Source: Actinomycetes bacterium (GTDB taxonomy: Bacteria > Actinomycetota > Acidimicrobiia > Acidimicrobiales > RAAP-2). From it: DNA of 6,467 nt. A model generated the notes under the pieces. That model saw only the letters and a list, made by a program, of their open reading frames with translations, did no database searches and had not been told where the DNA came from. Where the stretch lies: positions 1 to 6,467 of the forward strand of contig JAKBAZ010000079.1 of assembly GCA_021826255.1 (NCBI GenBank), given 5' to 3'. The position numbers and the translations under genes were made by a program. Of this stretch, positions 1 to 5,984 are shown piece after piece (the first letter of the stretch is position 1; each line of letters begins with the position of its first letter).

Positions 1-21
1 CCCGACGAGTTAACGTTCCGC

Positions 22-27
22 TAGACT
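22..27 (+). promoter_or_regulatory. Possible -10 promoter element upstream of rpmE
   Basis: TAGACT fits the TANNNT pattern of a sigma70/SigA-type -10 hexamer. It lies 24 bases before the rpmE start, which would give a short 5' leader of roughly 15-20 bases. The matching -35 would fall at or before the window edge, so it cannot be checked. In related genomes this gene follows rho, so a promoter between rho and rpmE is plausible, but this is a single-motif call. Confidence 0.3.
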
Positions 28-41
28 AAAAGGCCGCACCG

Positions 42-47
42 AAGGAG
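42..47 (+). promoter_or_regulatory. Shine-Dalgarno site of rpmE
   Basis: AAGGAG sits 4 bases before the ATG at 52. It is one of the best ribosome binding sites in the window, as expected for an abundant ribosomal protein, and it contrasts with the absence of one before prfA. Confidence 0.75.
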
Positions 48-51
48 CCTC

Positions 52-279
52 ATGAAGACCGACATTCACCCGAACTACGTCGACGCCTCCGTCACGTGCT
101 CGTGTGGTAACACCTTCACGACGCGTTCTACGAAGGCCTCGATCAGCGTGGAACTCTGCAACGAGTGCCACCCCTTCTTCACCGGTAAGCAGAAGCTGGT
201 GGACACCGGTGGCCGCGTGGAGCGCTTCCAGCGTCGTTACGCCCAGAAGTCGACCAAGGCGCGCGGCCCCAAGGCGTAA
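52..279 (+). CDS. rpmE: Ribosomal protein bL31, zinc-binding type
   Basis: This 75-residue protein is large-subunit ribosomal protein L31, which helps bridge the two ribosomal subunits at the central protuberance. The family signature is clear: it starts MKTDIHPNY and carries CSCGNTF and CNECHPFFTGKQK followed by D-x-GGRVERFQRRY. Cys16, Cys18, Cys36 and Cys39 form the CxC...CxxC zinc site, so this is the zinc-containing (C+) paralogue rather than the zinc-free one made under zinc starvation. The C-terminal tail (about residues 64-75) is basic and variable, as usual. ATG at 52 has a good Shine-Dalgarno site. The gene ends in TAA at 277-279, and prfA begins 15 bases later. The stop codon sits in the loop of a predicted hairpin (265-288). 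Confidence 0.97.
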   Translation: MKTDIHPNYVDASVTCSCGNTFTTRSTKASISVELCNECHPFFTGKQKLVDTGGRVERFQRRYAQKSTKARGPKA

Positions 280-288
280 GCCGGGGCC
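265..288 (+). promoter_or_regulatory. Predicted RNA hairpin across the rpmE stop, before prfA
   Basis: Bases 265-270 (GGCCCC) pair perfectly with 283-288 (GGGGCC), and 273-275 (GGC) pair with 280-282 (GCC). This leaves an AA bulge at 271-272 and a four-base loop GTAA at 276-279. In RNA the loop is GUAA, a GNRA-type tetraloop, and it contains the complete UAA stop codon of rpmE. All nine pairs are G-C. No U-tract follows, so it is not a classical intrinsic terminator. It ends 6 bases before the prfA GTG and buries the only purine-rich stretch (GGGG 283-286) that could act as a prfA ribosome binding site. A role in RNA processing, in lowering prfA expression relative to rpmE, or in translational coupling is inference; chance pairing in GC-rich DNA remains possible. 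Confidence 0.45.
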
Positions 289-294
289 CCCGCC

Positions 295-1374
295 GTGCGT
301 TCACTCGACGACACTCTCTCCTCGCTCGAAGAGGAGCTTCGCGACGTCGAAGCGGCTCTCGCCGCCCCCGACATCGCTCACGATCTTGTGCGCCTTCGGG
401 ACCTCTCGCGTCGACACAAGCAATTGTCCGAAATCACGGGGGCGTGGAACGAACTGAAGACGGCCCGCCGCGACGCCGACACCGCGAAGGAAATGCTCAC
501 CGAGTCCTCGGGGGAAGAGCGAGAAATGTGGCGCGAGGAGGCTAACGCCATCGAGGCGCGACTGCCCGAACTCGAAGAACGGCTAGAGACCCTTCTTCTT
601 CCGCGCGACCCTAACGAGGGGAGAAACGTTCTGCTCGAGATTCGAGGCGCCGAGGGTGGCGAGGAGGCCAATCTCTTCGCCGCGGACCTCGCCGAGATGT
701 ATCGGCGCTACAGCCAACTTCGGGGCTGGAAGCTCGAAGTCGTCGAGCAGCGCGAGACGGAGCAGGGCGGCATCGACGAAGTCACGTTTCTCGTCAAGGG
801 TGAGGACGCCTGGAGCCGTCTCGCCTTAGAAGCCGGCGTTCACCGGGTTCAACGGGTGCCGGTCACGGAGGCGAAGGGCCGGGTTCACACCTCCTCCGCG
901 ACGGTGTCGGTGCTCCCCGAAGCCGAAGACGTGGACGTGGACATCGATCCCGGGGACCTCAAAATCGACGTCTACCGCTCGTCGGGGGCGGGTGGTCAGC
1001 ACGTGAACACCACCGACTCGGCGGTGAGAATCACCCACCTTCCGACCGGAATTGTTGTCTCCATGCAAGATGACCGGAGTCAAATACAGAACCGGGCGAA
1101 GGCCATGGTGGTGCTGCGCTCTCGGCTCCTCCAGGCCGCCCAGGACGCCCAGAACGCCGAGATTGGGGATTTGAAGCGCAGCCAACTCGGTAGCGGGGGG
1201 CGCAGCGAAAAGATTCGCACGTACAACTTCAAGGAGAATCGGGTGACGGATCACCGAATCAACTTGACGACGTACACGCTCGATCAGGTGCTGGCCGGGG
1301 ACCTTGACCCCTTCGTCGACGCCCTCCTCGCTGAGCGCCGAGCCCGCCAACTCGCCGAAAGTGACGGACGCTAG
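295..1374 (+). CDS. prfA: Peptide chain release factor 1 (RF1)
   Basis: RF1 reads UAA and UAG stop codons in the ribosomal A site and triggers hydrolysis of the peptidyl-tRNA. The 359 residues match the usual RF1 length. An alpha-helical, charged N-terminal domain (about 1-100) precedes the decoding domain, where Pro189-Val190-Thr191 is the PxT tripeptide that distinguishes RF1 from RF2 (SPF). The catalytic GGQ is at 233-235 within SSGAGGQHVN. The conserved stretches DRSQIQNRAKAM and KIRTYNFKENRVTDHRI follow. The GTG at 295 is the only start that gives a normal N-terminus. It has no clear Shine-Dalgarno site; GGGG at 283-286 is the best candidate and lies in a predicted hairpin, so coupling to rpmE translation is likely. 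The gene ends in TAG, a codon only RF1 can read, and prmC starts inside its last codons. Confidence 0.97.
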   Translation: MRSLDDTLSSLEEELRDVEAALAAPDIAHDLVRLRDLSRRHKQLSEITGAWNELKTARRDADTAKEMLTESSGEEREMWREEANAIEARLPELEERLETLLLPRDPNEGRNVLLEIRGAEGGEEANLFAADLAEMYRRYSQLRGWKLEVVEQRETEQGGIDEVTFLVKGEDAWSRLALEAGVHRVQRVPVTEAKGRVHTSSATVSVLPEAEDVDVDIDPGDLKIDVYRSSGAGGQHVNTTDSAVRITHLPTGIVVSMQDDRSQIQNRAKAMVVLRSRLLQAAQDAQNAEIGDLKRSQLGSGGRSEKIRTYNFKENRVTDHRINLTTYTLDQVLAGDLDPFVDALLAERRARQLAESDGR

Positions 1375-2191
1375 AACTCGGGCCCTCGATCGAGTCATCG
1401 CTCGGGGGATAGCGCGCCACGAGGCGCGTTGGCTTATTGAGGAGTTCTACGTGGGCAGTGAACCCGACGCCGACCTCGCCCTCGAGCGAGCGACGCAGCG
1501 TCGGCTGGACGGCGAGCCTCTGCAGTACATCGTGGGTCACTGGCCGTTTCGTTCTCTCGACCTCGAGGTGGACGCTCGAGTACTGATTCCGCGTCCCGAA
1601 ACTGAGGAACTGGTCGACCTGGCCCTCGAGGAACTCGCCCACTCGGACGTTCGAACCCCCCTCATCGTCGACCTCGGGTGCGGCAGTGGGGCGATTGGAC
1701 TCGCGCTGGCGAAGGAGTTGGGAGAGCGAGGGGTTCTCGCCCGAATAGTTGCGGTGGACGAGTCCGAGGACGCGCTCGATGTCGCCCGGCGAAACGCCCG
1801 ACGCTGGGGACTCTCCACGGTCTCCTTTGTTCGATCACAGTGGTACGACGAACTGGACACTTCTCTCGAAGGACGAGTGGATCTGATCGTGTCGAATCCA
1901 CCGTACGTGAGCGTCGACGAACTGGCCCAGGCCCAGGTGGAACTCTCCTTCGAGCCGGCGGGCGCTCTCGTCGCCGCCGATCGAGACGGTGTCGCGGGAT
2001 TTGACGACCTAGCCACCATCATCGACGGAGCGCCACGGTGGCTTCGACCCGGAGGATCTCTCGTCCTCGAACACGGTTCCGAGCAGGCCCCGGCGGTGGT
2101 GGGTCGTCTTTCGGCGGTCGGATTTCACGACGTGGACGATCGGCGAGACGTGGCCGGACTGGCCCGCCTGGCCCGTGGGAGGTGGGGATGA
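1361..2191 (+). CDS. prmC: Release factor glutamine N5-methyltransferase
   Basis: PrmC (HemK) uses S-adenosylmethionine to methylate the glutamine of the GGQ motif in RF1 and RF2, raising termination efficiency. With the GTG at 1361 the protein has 276 residues, normal for the family. A short helical N-terminal domain leads to GEPLQYIVG and IPRPETE (PRPETE at 77-82). The SAM-binding motif I is DLGCGSGAIG at 104-113, and NPPY at 179-182 is the substrate-amide motif typical of N-methyltransferases acting on glutamine. The C-terminus (RDVAGLARLARGRWG) matches the usual family ending. A TTG at 1304 would add 19 Ser/Pro-rich residues and is less likely. The chosen start overlaps the end of prfA by 14 bases and has no visible Shine-Dalgarno site, suggesting translational coupling with its substrate's gene. 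It ends in ATGA shared with the next gene. Confidence 0.95.
   Translation: MTDARTRALDRVIARGIARHEARWLIEEFYVGSEPDADLALERATQRRLDGEPLQYIVGHWPFRSLDLEVDARVLIPRPETEELVDLALEELAHSDVRTPLIVDLGCGSGAIGLALAKELGERGVLARIVAVDESEDALDVARRNARRWGLSTVSFVRSQWYDELDTSLEGRVDLIVSNPPYVSVDELAQAQVELSFEPAGALVAADRDGVAGFDDLATIIDGAPRWLRPGGSLVLEHGSEQAPAVVGRLSAVGFHDVDDRRDVAGLARLARGRWG
2178..2183 (+). promoter_or_regulatory. Shine-Dalgarno site deciding the tsaC start
   Basis: GGAGGT lies inside the last codons of prmC, 4 bases before the ATG at 2188. It picks out this ATG over upstream in-frame starts, which would add about 50 Arg/Gly/Pro-rich residues that do not look like the family. Confidence 0.75.
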
Positions 2192-2811
2192 GTAGACGAC
2201 TCAGCGTCGATGAGTGCGTGGCGGCCCTCAACGAGGGTCGAGTGGTGGCGCTACCCACCGACACCGTGTACGGGCTCGCGGCCCGTTGGGATCTGCCCCA
2301 CGCCGTCGAGGAGATCTTCGAACTCAAACGTCGCCCTCGTGACGTTGCGCTTCCCGTACTGGTCGCGAGCACCGATCAGATCACGGCGACGGGAGCTCCC
2401 TGGCCCGACCCCGCTCGGCGTCTCGCCACCCACTTCTGGCCCGGAGCGCTGACGATCGCGACGCCAGTTCCCCCAGAACTCGCTCGTCGAATAGGTGCCC
2501 TCGACAGCGTGGGGTGGCGCCAACCCGGCGCGCCTTTGACGCTTGAGGTACTGCAACGAACGGGTCCGCTCGCCGTGACCAGCGCGAATCGACACGGCCA
2601 GGACCCCGGGCGTAGCGCCGACGAAGTGCTGAGGATCTTTACAGAGACCCCTCTCGCGGGAGTACTGGACGGTGGCGACTGTCAGGGCGAGGTCTCGACG
2701 GTGATGGAACTTCGCGAATCGTCGTGGTGGGTTCGCCGCCGGGGGGGTGTGGCGAGTGAGGCGATCACCGAGATTCTTGGTACCCCACCGGAGCCGAGCG
2801 CTGACCGATAG
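2188..2811 (+). CDS. tsaC: L-threonylcarbamoyladenylate synthase (TsaC/Sua5/YwlC family)
   Basis: This enzyme makes threonylcarbamoyl-AMP from threonine, bicarbonate and ATP, the first step of the t6A37 modification of tRNAs that read ANN codons. The 207-residue length fits the single-domain YrdC type without the extra Sua5 C-terminal domain. Visible motifs are LPTDTVYGLA (PTDTVYGL at 23-30), KRRP at 47-50 in the KxRP nucleotide/substrate site, WPGALT at 84-89, TSAN at 131-134 and STV at 170-172. The segment before TSAN has SVGWRQP where many homologues have a TVGVRxP-like string, so the core motif is preserved with changes. The ATG overlaps the prmC stop (ATGA at 2188-2191), and the gene ends in TAG 10 bases before rpiB. 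A run of seven G at 2741-2747 does not break the frame. The substrate assignment rests on family membership; symbols tsaC, sua5 and ywlC are all in use. Confidence 0.92.
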   Translation: MSRRLSVDECVAALNEGRVVALPTDTVYGLAARWDLPHAVEEIFELKRRPRDVALPVLVASTDQITATGAPWPDPARRLATHFWPGALTIATPVPPELARRIGALDSVGWRQPGAPLTLEVLQRTGPLAVTSANRHGQDPGRSADEVLRIFTETPLAGVLDGGDCQGEVSTVMELRESSWWVRRRGGVASEAITEILGTPPEPSADR

Positions 2812-2821
2812 GCTCAACGAC

Positions 2822-3286
2822 GTGAAAATCGCTCTCGGGTCCGATCACGCCGGCTTCGAGCTGAAGGATCACTTGGGACGAGTGTTGGCGTCGTGGGGAC
2901 ACGACGTGGTGGACCTCGGGACCTCGAGTGCCTCGGAGTCGGTGGACTACCCCGACTTCGGAGCCGCGGTGGGAAGAGCCGTCGCCAGTGGCGAGTGCGA
3001 CTTGGGAGTCGCGGTCTGTGGGTCAGGAATCGGTATCTCGATTGCCGCGAACAAGGTGGCCGGAGTACGCGCCGCCGTTGTTCACGACGTCACGTCGGCG
3101 CACCTCGCGCGTGAACACAACCACGCCAACGTCCTGTGTCTGGGCTCACGCGTGACCGGAGTCTCCGTTGCCGAGGAGGCCGTCGCGGCGTGGCTCAGCG
3201 CAACGCCCCAGAGTGGACGCCACGAGGGGCGTATCGCCAAGATCGCCGTTTTAGACCAGACCGAGAACGTGACCAGGGGAGACTGA
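2822..3286 (+). CDS. rpiB: Ribose-5-phosphate isomerase B
   Basis: RpiB interconverts ribose-5-phosphate and ribulose-5-phosphate in the pentose phosphate pathway and belongs to the RpiB/LacAB family, unrelated in fold to RpiA. The GTG at 2822 gives 154 residues and the canonical start MKIALGSDHAGFELK. Asp8-His9 lie in the phosphosugar site. Cys66 in VCGSGIGISIAANK is the expected catalytic base, and Ser68 stands where Thr is common. His99 in EHNHANVLCLGSR is the conserved histidine assigned to ring opening. The C-terminal tail after residue 130 is variable. No good Shine-Dalgarno site is seen; the gene starts 10 bases after the tsaC TAG and probably depends on coupling. Codon 144 is TTA. LacA/LacB subunits of galactose-6-phosphate isomerase are the alternative, but the neighbours are not lactose genes and the conserved context favours RpiB. 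Confidence 0.93.
   Translation: MKIALGSDHAGFELKDHLGRVLASWGHDVVDLGTSSASESVDYPDFGAAVGRAVASGECDLGVAVCGSGIGISIAANKVAGVRAAVVHDVTSAHLAREHNHANVLCLGSRVTGVSVAEEAVAAWLSATPQSGRHEGRIAKIAVLDQTENVTRGD
3275..3281 (+). promoter_or_regulatory. Shine-Dalgarno site of glyA
   Basis: AGGGGAG lies in the last codons of rpiB, 8 bases before the glyA ATG at 3290, and supports that start. Confidence 0.65.
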
Positions 3287-3289
3287 CAC

Positions 3290-4579
3290 ATGACGTCATC
3301 ACCGTTTGATGAGTACTTGACGCGCGACGACGAAGTCGCGGACCTGCTGCGCCAAGAGTGGGTGCGCCAGACCACGACGCTGCAACTCATCGCGAGTGAG
3401 AACTTCACGTCTCCCGCCGTCATGGCCGCGACGGGCTCCATTCTCACCAACAAGTACTCCGAGGGCTACCCGGGTCGTCGGTACTACGGGGGAAACCAGA
3501 TTGTTGACGAGGTCGAAGACCTCGCGCGGCGACGTCTGAGCGCACTGTTTGGAGCCGATCACGCCAACGTTCAACCCCACTCGGGAGCGAACGCCAACCT
3601 CGCGGTCTACCTCGCCCTGCTCCAGCCGGGCGACACCATCCTCGCGATGCGACTCGACCAGGGCGGTCACTTGACCCACGGTTCACCCGCGTCGATCACC
3701 TCGACGTTCTTCAACTTCGTGTCCTACGGAGTCACCCCTCGAAACGACGATCCCGAGAATCCGGGTGAGTTGATCGACTTCGACAACGTTCGCCGTCTCG
3801 CCCTCGAACACCGCCCGAAACTCATTGTGGCCGGAGCGACGGCCTACGCTCGGCGCATCGATCCCGTCCCCTTCCGAGAGATTGCTGATGAGGTCGGCGC
3901 CTACTTGATGTTCGATTCGGCCCACGTGGCTGGTCTTATCGCCGGAGGCTCCCACCCGAATCCGGTGCCCTACGCGGACGTCGTGACGTTTACGACCCAC
4001 AAGACGTTGCGGGGTCCTCGCGGGGGGGCGATCCTCTGTCGGGCCGAGCACGCCAAGGCCATCGACTCGTCGGTCTTCCCGGGACAACAGGGTGGCCCCC
4101 TAGAACACGCCATCGCGGCGAAGGCGGTCGCGTTTCGCGAAGCGGCCCAGCCCTCGTTCGCCGAGTACACCGAGGCCGTGGTCGCCAACGCTCGAGCCTT
4201 CGCCGGGGCCCTCAGTGACCAGGGATTTCGCTGCGTCTCGGGAGGAACGGACAATCACATGGCCATCCTCGACCTCCGCACGTTCGACGAGGAACTCACC
4301 GGCAAGGTCGCCCAAGAGGTGCTCGATCGCGCCGGTGTGACCACGAATCGCAATCAGATCCCCGATGATCCCCGTAGCCCCTTCATCACGTCGGGCCTGC
4401 GCGTGGGAACGGCGGCCCAGACGACGGCGGGAATGGGACCCGAGGAGTTCGCCCAGGTGGCTGCACTTATGGCCCGAACCCTGCGTCATCGCGACGACGA
4501 CGCCGTGATCGCGTCCGTGCGCGCCGAGGTCGCTGAACTGTGCGGTCGATTCAACCCCTACGCGACCTTTACGAGGTAA
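3290..4579 (+). CDS. glyA: Serine hydroxymethyltransferase
   Basis: GlyA is a cytosolic PLP enzyme that converts serine and tetrahydrofolate to glycine and 5,10-methylene-tetrahydrofolate, the main source of one-carbon units. The 429 residues fit the bacterial family. The motifs occur in order: IASENF at 34-39, the NKYSEGYPGRRYYGG substrate/dimer segment, HSGANANLAVY, GGHLTHG, and D209-S-A-H212 with the PLP-pyridine aspartate. The PLP lysine is K238 in TTHKTLRGPRGG. FPGQQGGPLEH follows, and Arg371 in GLRVGT is the expected carboxylate-binding arginine. The usual TTRG after that arginine reads TTAG here (Ala380). ATG at 3290 lies 3 bases after the rpiB stop. The gene ends in TAA; the last codons also carry the ribosome binding site of the next gene. 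Confidence 0.97.
   Translation: MTSSPFDEYLTRDDEVADLLRQEWVRQTTTLQLIASENFTSPAVMAATGSILTNKYSEGYPGRRYYGGNQIVDEVEDLARRRLSALFGADHANVQPHSGANANLAVYLALLQPGDTILAMRLDQGGHLTHGSPASITSTFFNFVSYGVTPRNDDPENPGELIDFDNVRRLALEHRPKLIVAGATAYARRIDPVPFREIADEVGAYLMFDSAHVAGLIAGGSHPNPVPYADVVTFTTHKTLRGPRGGAILCRAEHAKAIDSSVFPGQQGGPLEHAIAAKAVAFREAAQPSFAEYTEAVVANARAFAGALSDQGFRCVSGGTDNHMAILDLRTFDEELTGKVAQEVLDRAGVTTNRNQIPDDPRSPFITSGLRVGTAAQTTAGMGPEEFAQVAALMARTLRHRDDDAVIASVRAEVAELCGRFNPYATFTR
4573..4577 (+). promoter_or_regulatory. Shine-Dalgarno site of the WecA-type gene, overlapping the glyA stop
   Basis: GAGGT runs into the glyA TAA and lies 8 bases before the GTG at 4586. The geometry means ribosomes ending glyA finish on the initiation site of the next gene, so reinitiation is likely. 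Confidence 0.55.
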
Positions 4580-4585
4580 CTCCCG

Positions 4586-5722
4586 GTGCAGTCACTCGGG
4601 ACGTACGGGATTATCGCCCTCGTAGGCTGTCTCGTCACCCTGGTGGCCAATCCGCTCGCTCGTCGGTTCGCGCTCGCCCTTAATTACTCGGCCCAGCCCG
4701 ACGAACGCAAGGTACACCAAGTCGTCACCCCCTACGGCGGGGGAGCGGCCATGTTCCTCGGTATGAGCGCGGCGATTCTCGCGGCGGAAGTTCTTCCGGT
4801 GAGCCGGGCCGTTATCAACTCCTCCCACGAAACTCTCGGAGTCATCCTGGCCGCCGGGGTGATGTTCGTCGTGGGAGTCGTGGACGACTTTCGTGAGATG
4901 AGCGCCCCCGCCAAAGTCGCCGGGCAGGTCCTCGCGTCCTCGATTCTCTACTTTTCGGGCTGCACGATGTACCAACTGAAGCTCCCCTTCGCGGGTTTCA
5001 TCGTGTTGGGCCCCTCCATCTTGCCCATCGTCACCGCCGTGTGGGTCTTCGCGTTGTCGAACGCCATCAACTTGATTGACGGGTTGGACGGACTGGCCGG
5101 AGGGATTGTCGCGATTGCGTCGGGCACCCTCTGCGTCTACGGACTGCGACTGGAGGAGCTGGGTCTATTGCCCGTGTCGAACGTTGGCCCCCTCATCGCC
5201 GCGGTGACCTTCGGAATCTGCATGGGTTTTCTACGCGACAACGTCCACCCCGCGAAACTCTTCATGGGCGACGCGGGATCGTTGATGCTCGGTCTCATGA
5301 TGAGCGCCTCCACCATGGTGATCGGGGGGCGAACCCCTCCCGCCAGCGGAGTGACCTTCTTCTTCTTCGCCCCCTTACTGATTCCCGTCTTCATCCTCGG
5401 CGTACCACTCACCGACGCCATCTGGGCGTTCGTGCGCCGCACCATGTCGGGTCAGGGTTTTCACACACCGGACAAGAATCACATCCACCACCGACTCATG
5501 CGCCTCGGTCACGGCCACCGGCGCACCGTGGTCATTTTGTGGCTCTGGAGCGCCCTGCTGAGCGGCTTCGTTCTCTTTCCCCTCTTCTACCCTCGCACCA
5601 ACGTCTTTTTACCCCTGGTGGTGGCAGTACTCATCGCCGGACTGTTCACGTGGTCGAGTCCCCTCTTGAGCCGGGCACGGCGCCAGGAGGCTCAGCGCTA
5701 CGAGGAGGAGGCTCGGCGGTGA
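4586..5722 (+). CDS. wecA: Polyprenyl-phosphate GlcNAc-1-phosphate transferase, WecA/TagO/Rfe type
   Basis: This integral membrane enzyme belongs to the MraY/WecA family. It should transfer GlcNAc-1-phosphate from UDP-GlcNAc to polyprenyl phosphate on the inner face of the membrane, starting a cell-wall polymer or polysaccharide. The 378 residues contain roughly ten hydrophobic segments. Family motifs are PDERKVH at 38-44, the Mg-binding Asp100-Asp101 in VVDDFRE, NAINLIDGLDGL at 159-170, LFMGDAGS at 225-232, and HIHHRL at 299-304. The HIHH string marks the WecA/TagO branch rather than MraY. The motif after PDERKVH reads TPYGGG where TPRxGG is usual. In mycobacteria the homologue Rfe (Rv1302) occupies the same place before atp genes and starts the arabinogalactan linker; the polymer made here is unknown. 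The charged C-terminal tail (364-378) is encoded by the AGGAGG-rich stretch that serves the next gene. Leu264 and Leu342 are TTA codons. Confidence 0.92.
   Translation: MQSLGTYGIIALVGCLVTLVANPLARRFALALNYSAQPDERKVHQVVTPYGGGAAMFLGMSAAILAAEVLPVSRAVINSSHETLGVILAAGVMFVVGVVDDFREMSAPAKVAGQVLASSILYFSGCTMYQLKLPFAGFIVLGPSILPIVTAVWVFALSNAINLIDGLDGLAGGIVAIASGTLCVYGLRLEELGLLPVSNVGPLIAAVTFGICMGFLRDNVHPAKLFMGDAGSLMLGLMMSASTMVIGGRTPPASGVTFFFFAPLLIPVFILGVPLTDAIWAFVRRTMSGQGFHTPDKNHIHHRLMRLGHGHRRTVVILWLWSALLSGFVLFPLFYPRTNVFLPLVVAVLIAGLFTWSSPLLSRARRQEAQRYEEEARR
5703..5711 (+). promoter_or_regulatory. Strong Shine-Dalgarno cluster for the atpZ-like gene
   Basis: AGGAGGAGG ends 7 bases before the GTG at 5719 and is the strongest anti-SD match in the window. 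It is embedded in codons for the Glu/Arg-rich tail of the WecA-type protein. It decides the GTG start of the small downstream gene. Confidence 0.75.
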
Positions 5723-5979
5723 CGTCGCCGGAGCCCCCTGATGCCAAATCTCCTGATCCTGACGGTGAATCGGGCAGTGGTGGTCAGTCGTTCTCGGCAC
5801 CCGCGGCGTTCGCGGCGATGGGACTGACCGCCGCCATCAGTGTGGGGGCCGGGGTCGGTCTCGGCGCGTGGTTCGACGCCACCGAACATTCTTCACCCAC
5901 GGGACTTCTCGTCGGTCTCGTGTTAGGCTTCGTAGCCGCCGTGGTGAGTATTGTTCAGCAAATCCGGCGATTTCTATAG
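5719..5979 (+). CDS. atpZ: AtpZ-like ATP synthase accessory membrane protein
   Basis: This 86-residue protein has two predicted membrane helices (about 31-51 and 61-80) joined by a short loop. The pattern GAGVGLGAWFD, then TGLLVGLVLGFVAAVVSIVQQIRR, resembles the small AtpZ/ATPase_gene1 family (putative F0F1-ATPase subunit, once proposed as a Ca/Mg transporter). Such proteins are usually encoded just before atpI and atpB and are thought to aid assembly or ion handling of ATP synthase; the exact role here is inferred. The first 28 or so residues are a Pro/Ser/Gly/Asp-rich, probably disordered, cytosolic extension. GTG at 5719 overlaps the previous stop (GTGA) and follows a strong Shine-Dalgarno cluster. 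An upstream in-frame start at 5539 would add 60 low-complexity residues inside the wecA gene and is rejected. Codon 69 is TTA; the stop is TAG. Confidence 0.78.
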   Translation: MTSPEPPDAKSPDPDGESGSGGQSFSAPAAFAAMGLTAAISVGAGVGLGAWFDATEHSSPTGLLVGLVLGFVAAVVSIVQQIRRFL

Positions 5980-5984
5980 GAAAG

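Noticed and set aside
283..294. Intrinsic terminator after rpmE
   Set aside because: There is a strong stem but no run of T after it; prfA begins 6 bases downstream.
1304..1360. TTG start giving a 295-residue PrmC
   Set aside because: The extra 19 residues are Ser/Pro-rich, lie entirely within prfA in another frame and do not resemble the family; GTG at 1361 gives the normal length.
826..1398. Long open frame on the - strand (190 codons) opposite prfA
   Set aside because: It lies antisense to a fully conserved RF1 gene, gives a His/Arg/Val-rich low-quality protein with no recognisable motif, and is a typical GC-rich shadow frame.
2741..2747. Run of seven G in tsaC (and a similar one at 4022-4028 in glyA) as a frameshift or phase-variation site
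   Set aside because: Both frames are intact with conserved residues on either side, and such runs are expected in GC-rich Gly/Arg codons.
2251..2817. Long open frame on the - strand (188 codons) opposite tsaC
   Set aside because: It is a shadow of a conserved gene, has no motif, and no ribosome binding site supports it.
5324..5341. GGGG...CCCC inverted repeat inside the wecA-type gene
   Set aside because: It is short, lies within conserved coding sequence, and has no positional reason to be regulatory; probably chance.
5951..5980. Possible promoter before atpI (TTGTTC ... TATAGG, 18-base gap)
   Set aside because: The -10 match is poor at the key last base, transcription would start at the start codon itself, and the elements lie in coding sequence of atpZ. 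An internal promoter cannot be excluded but is not supported.
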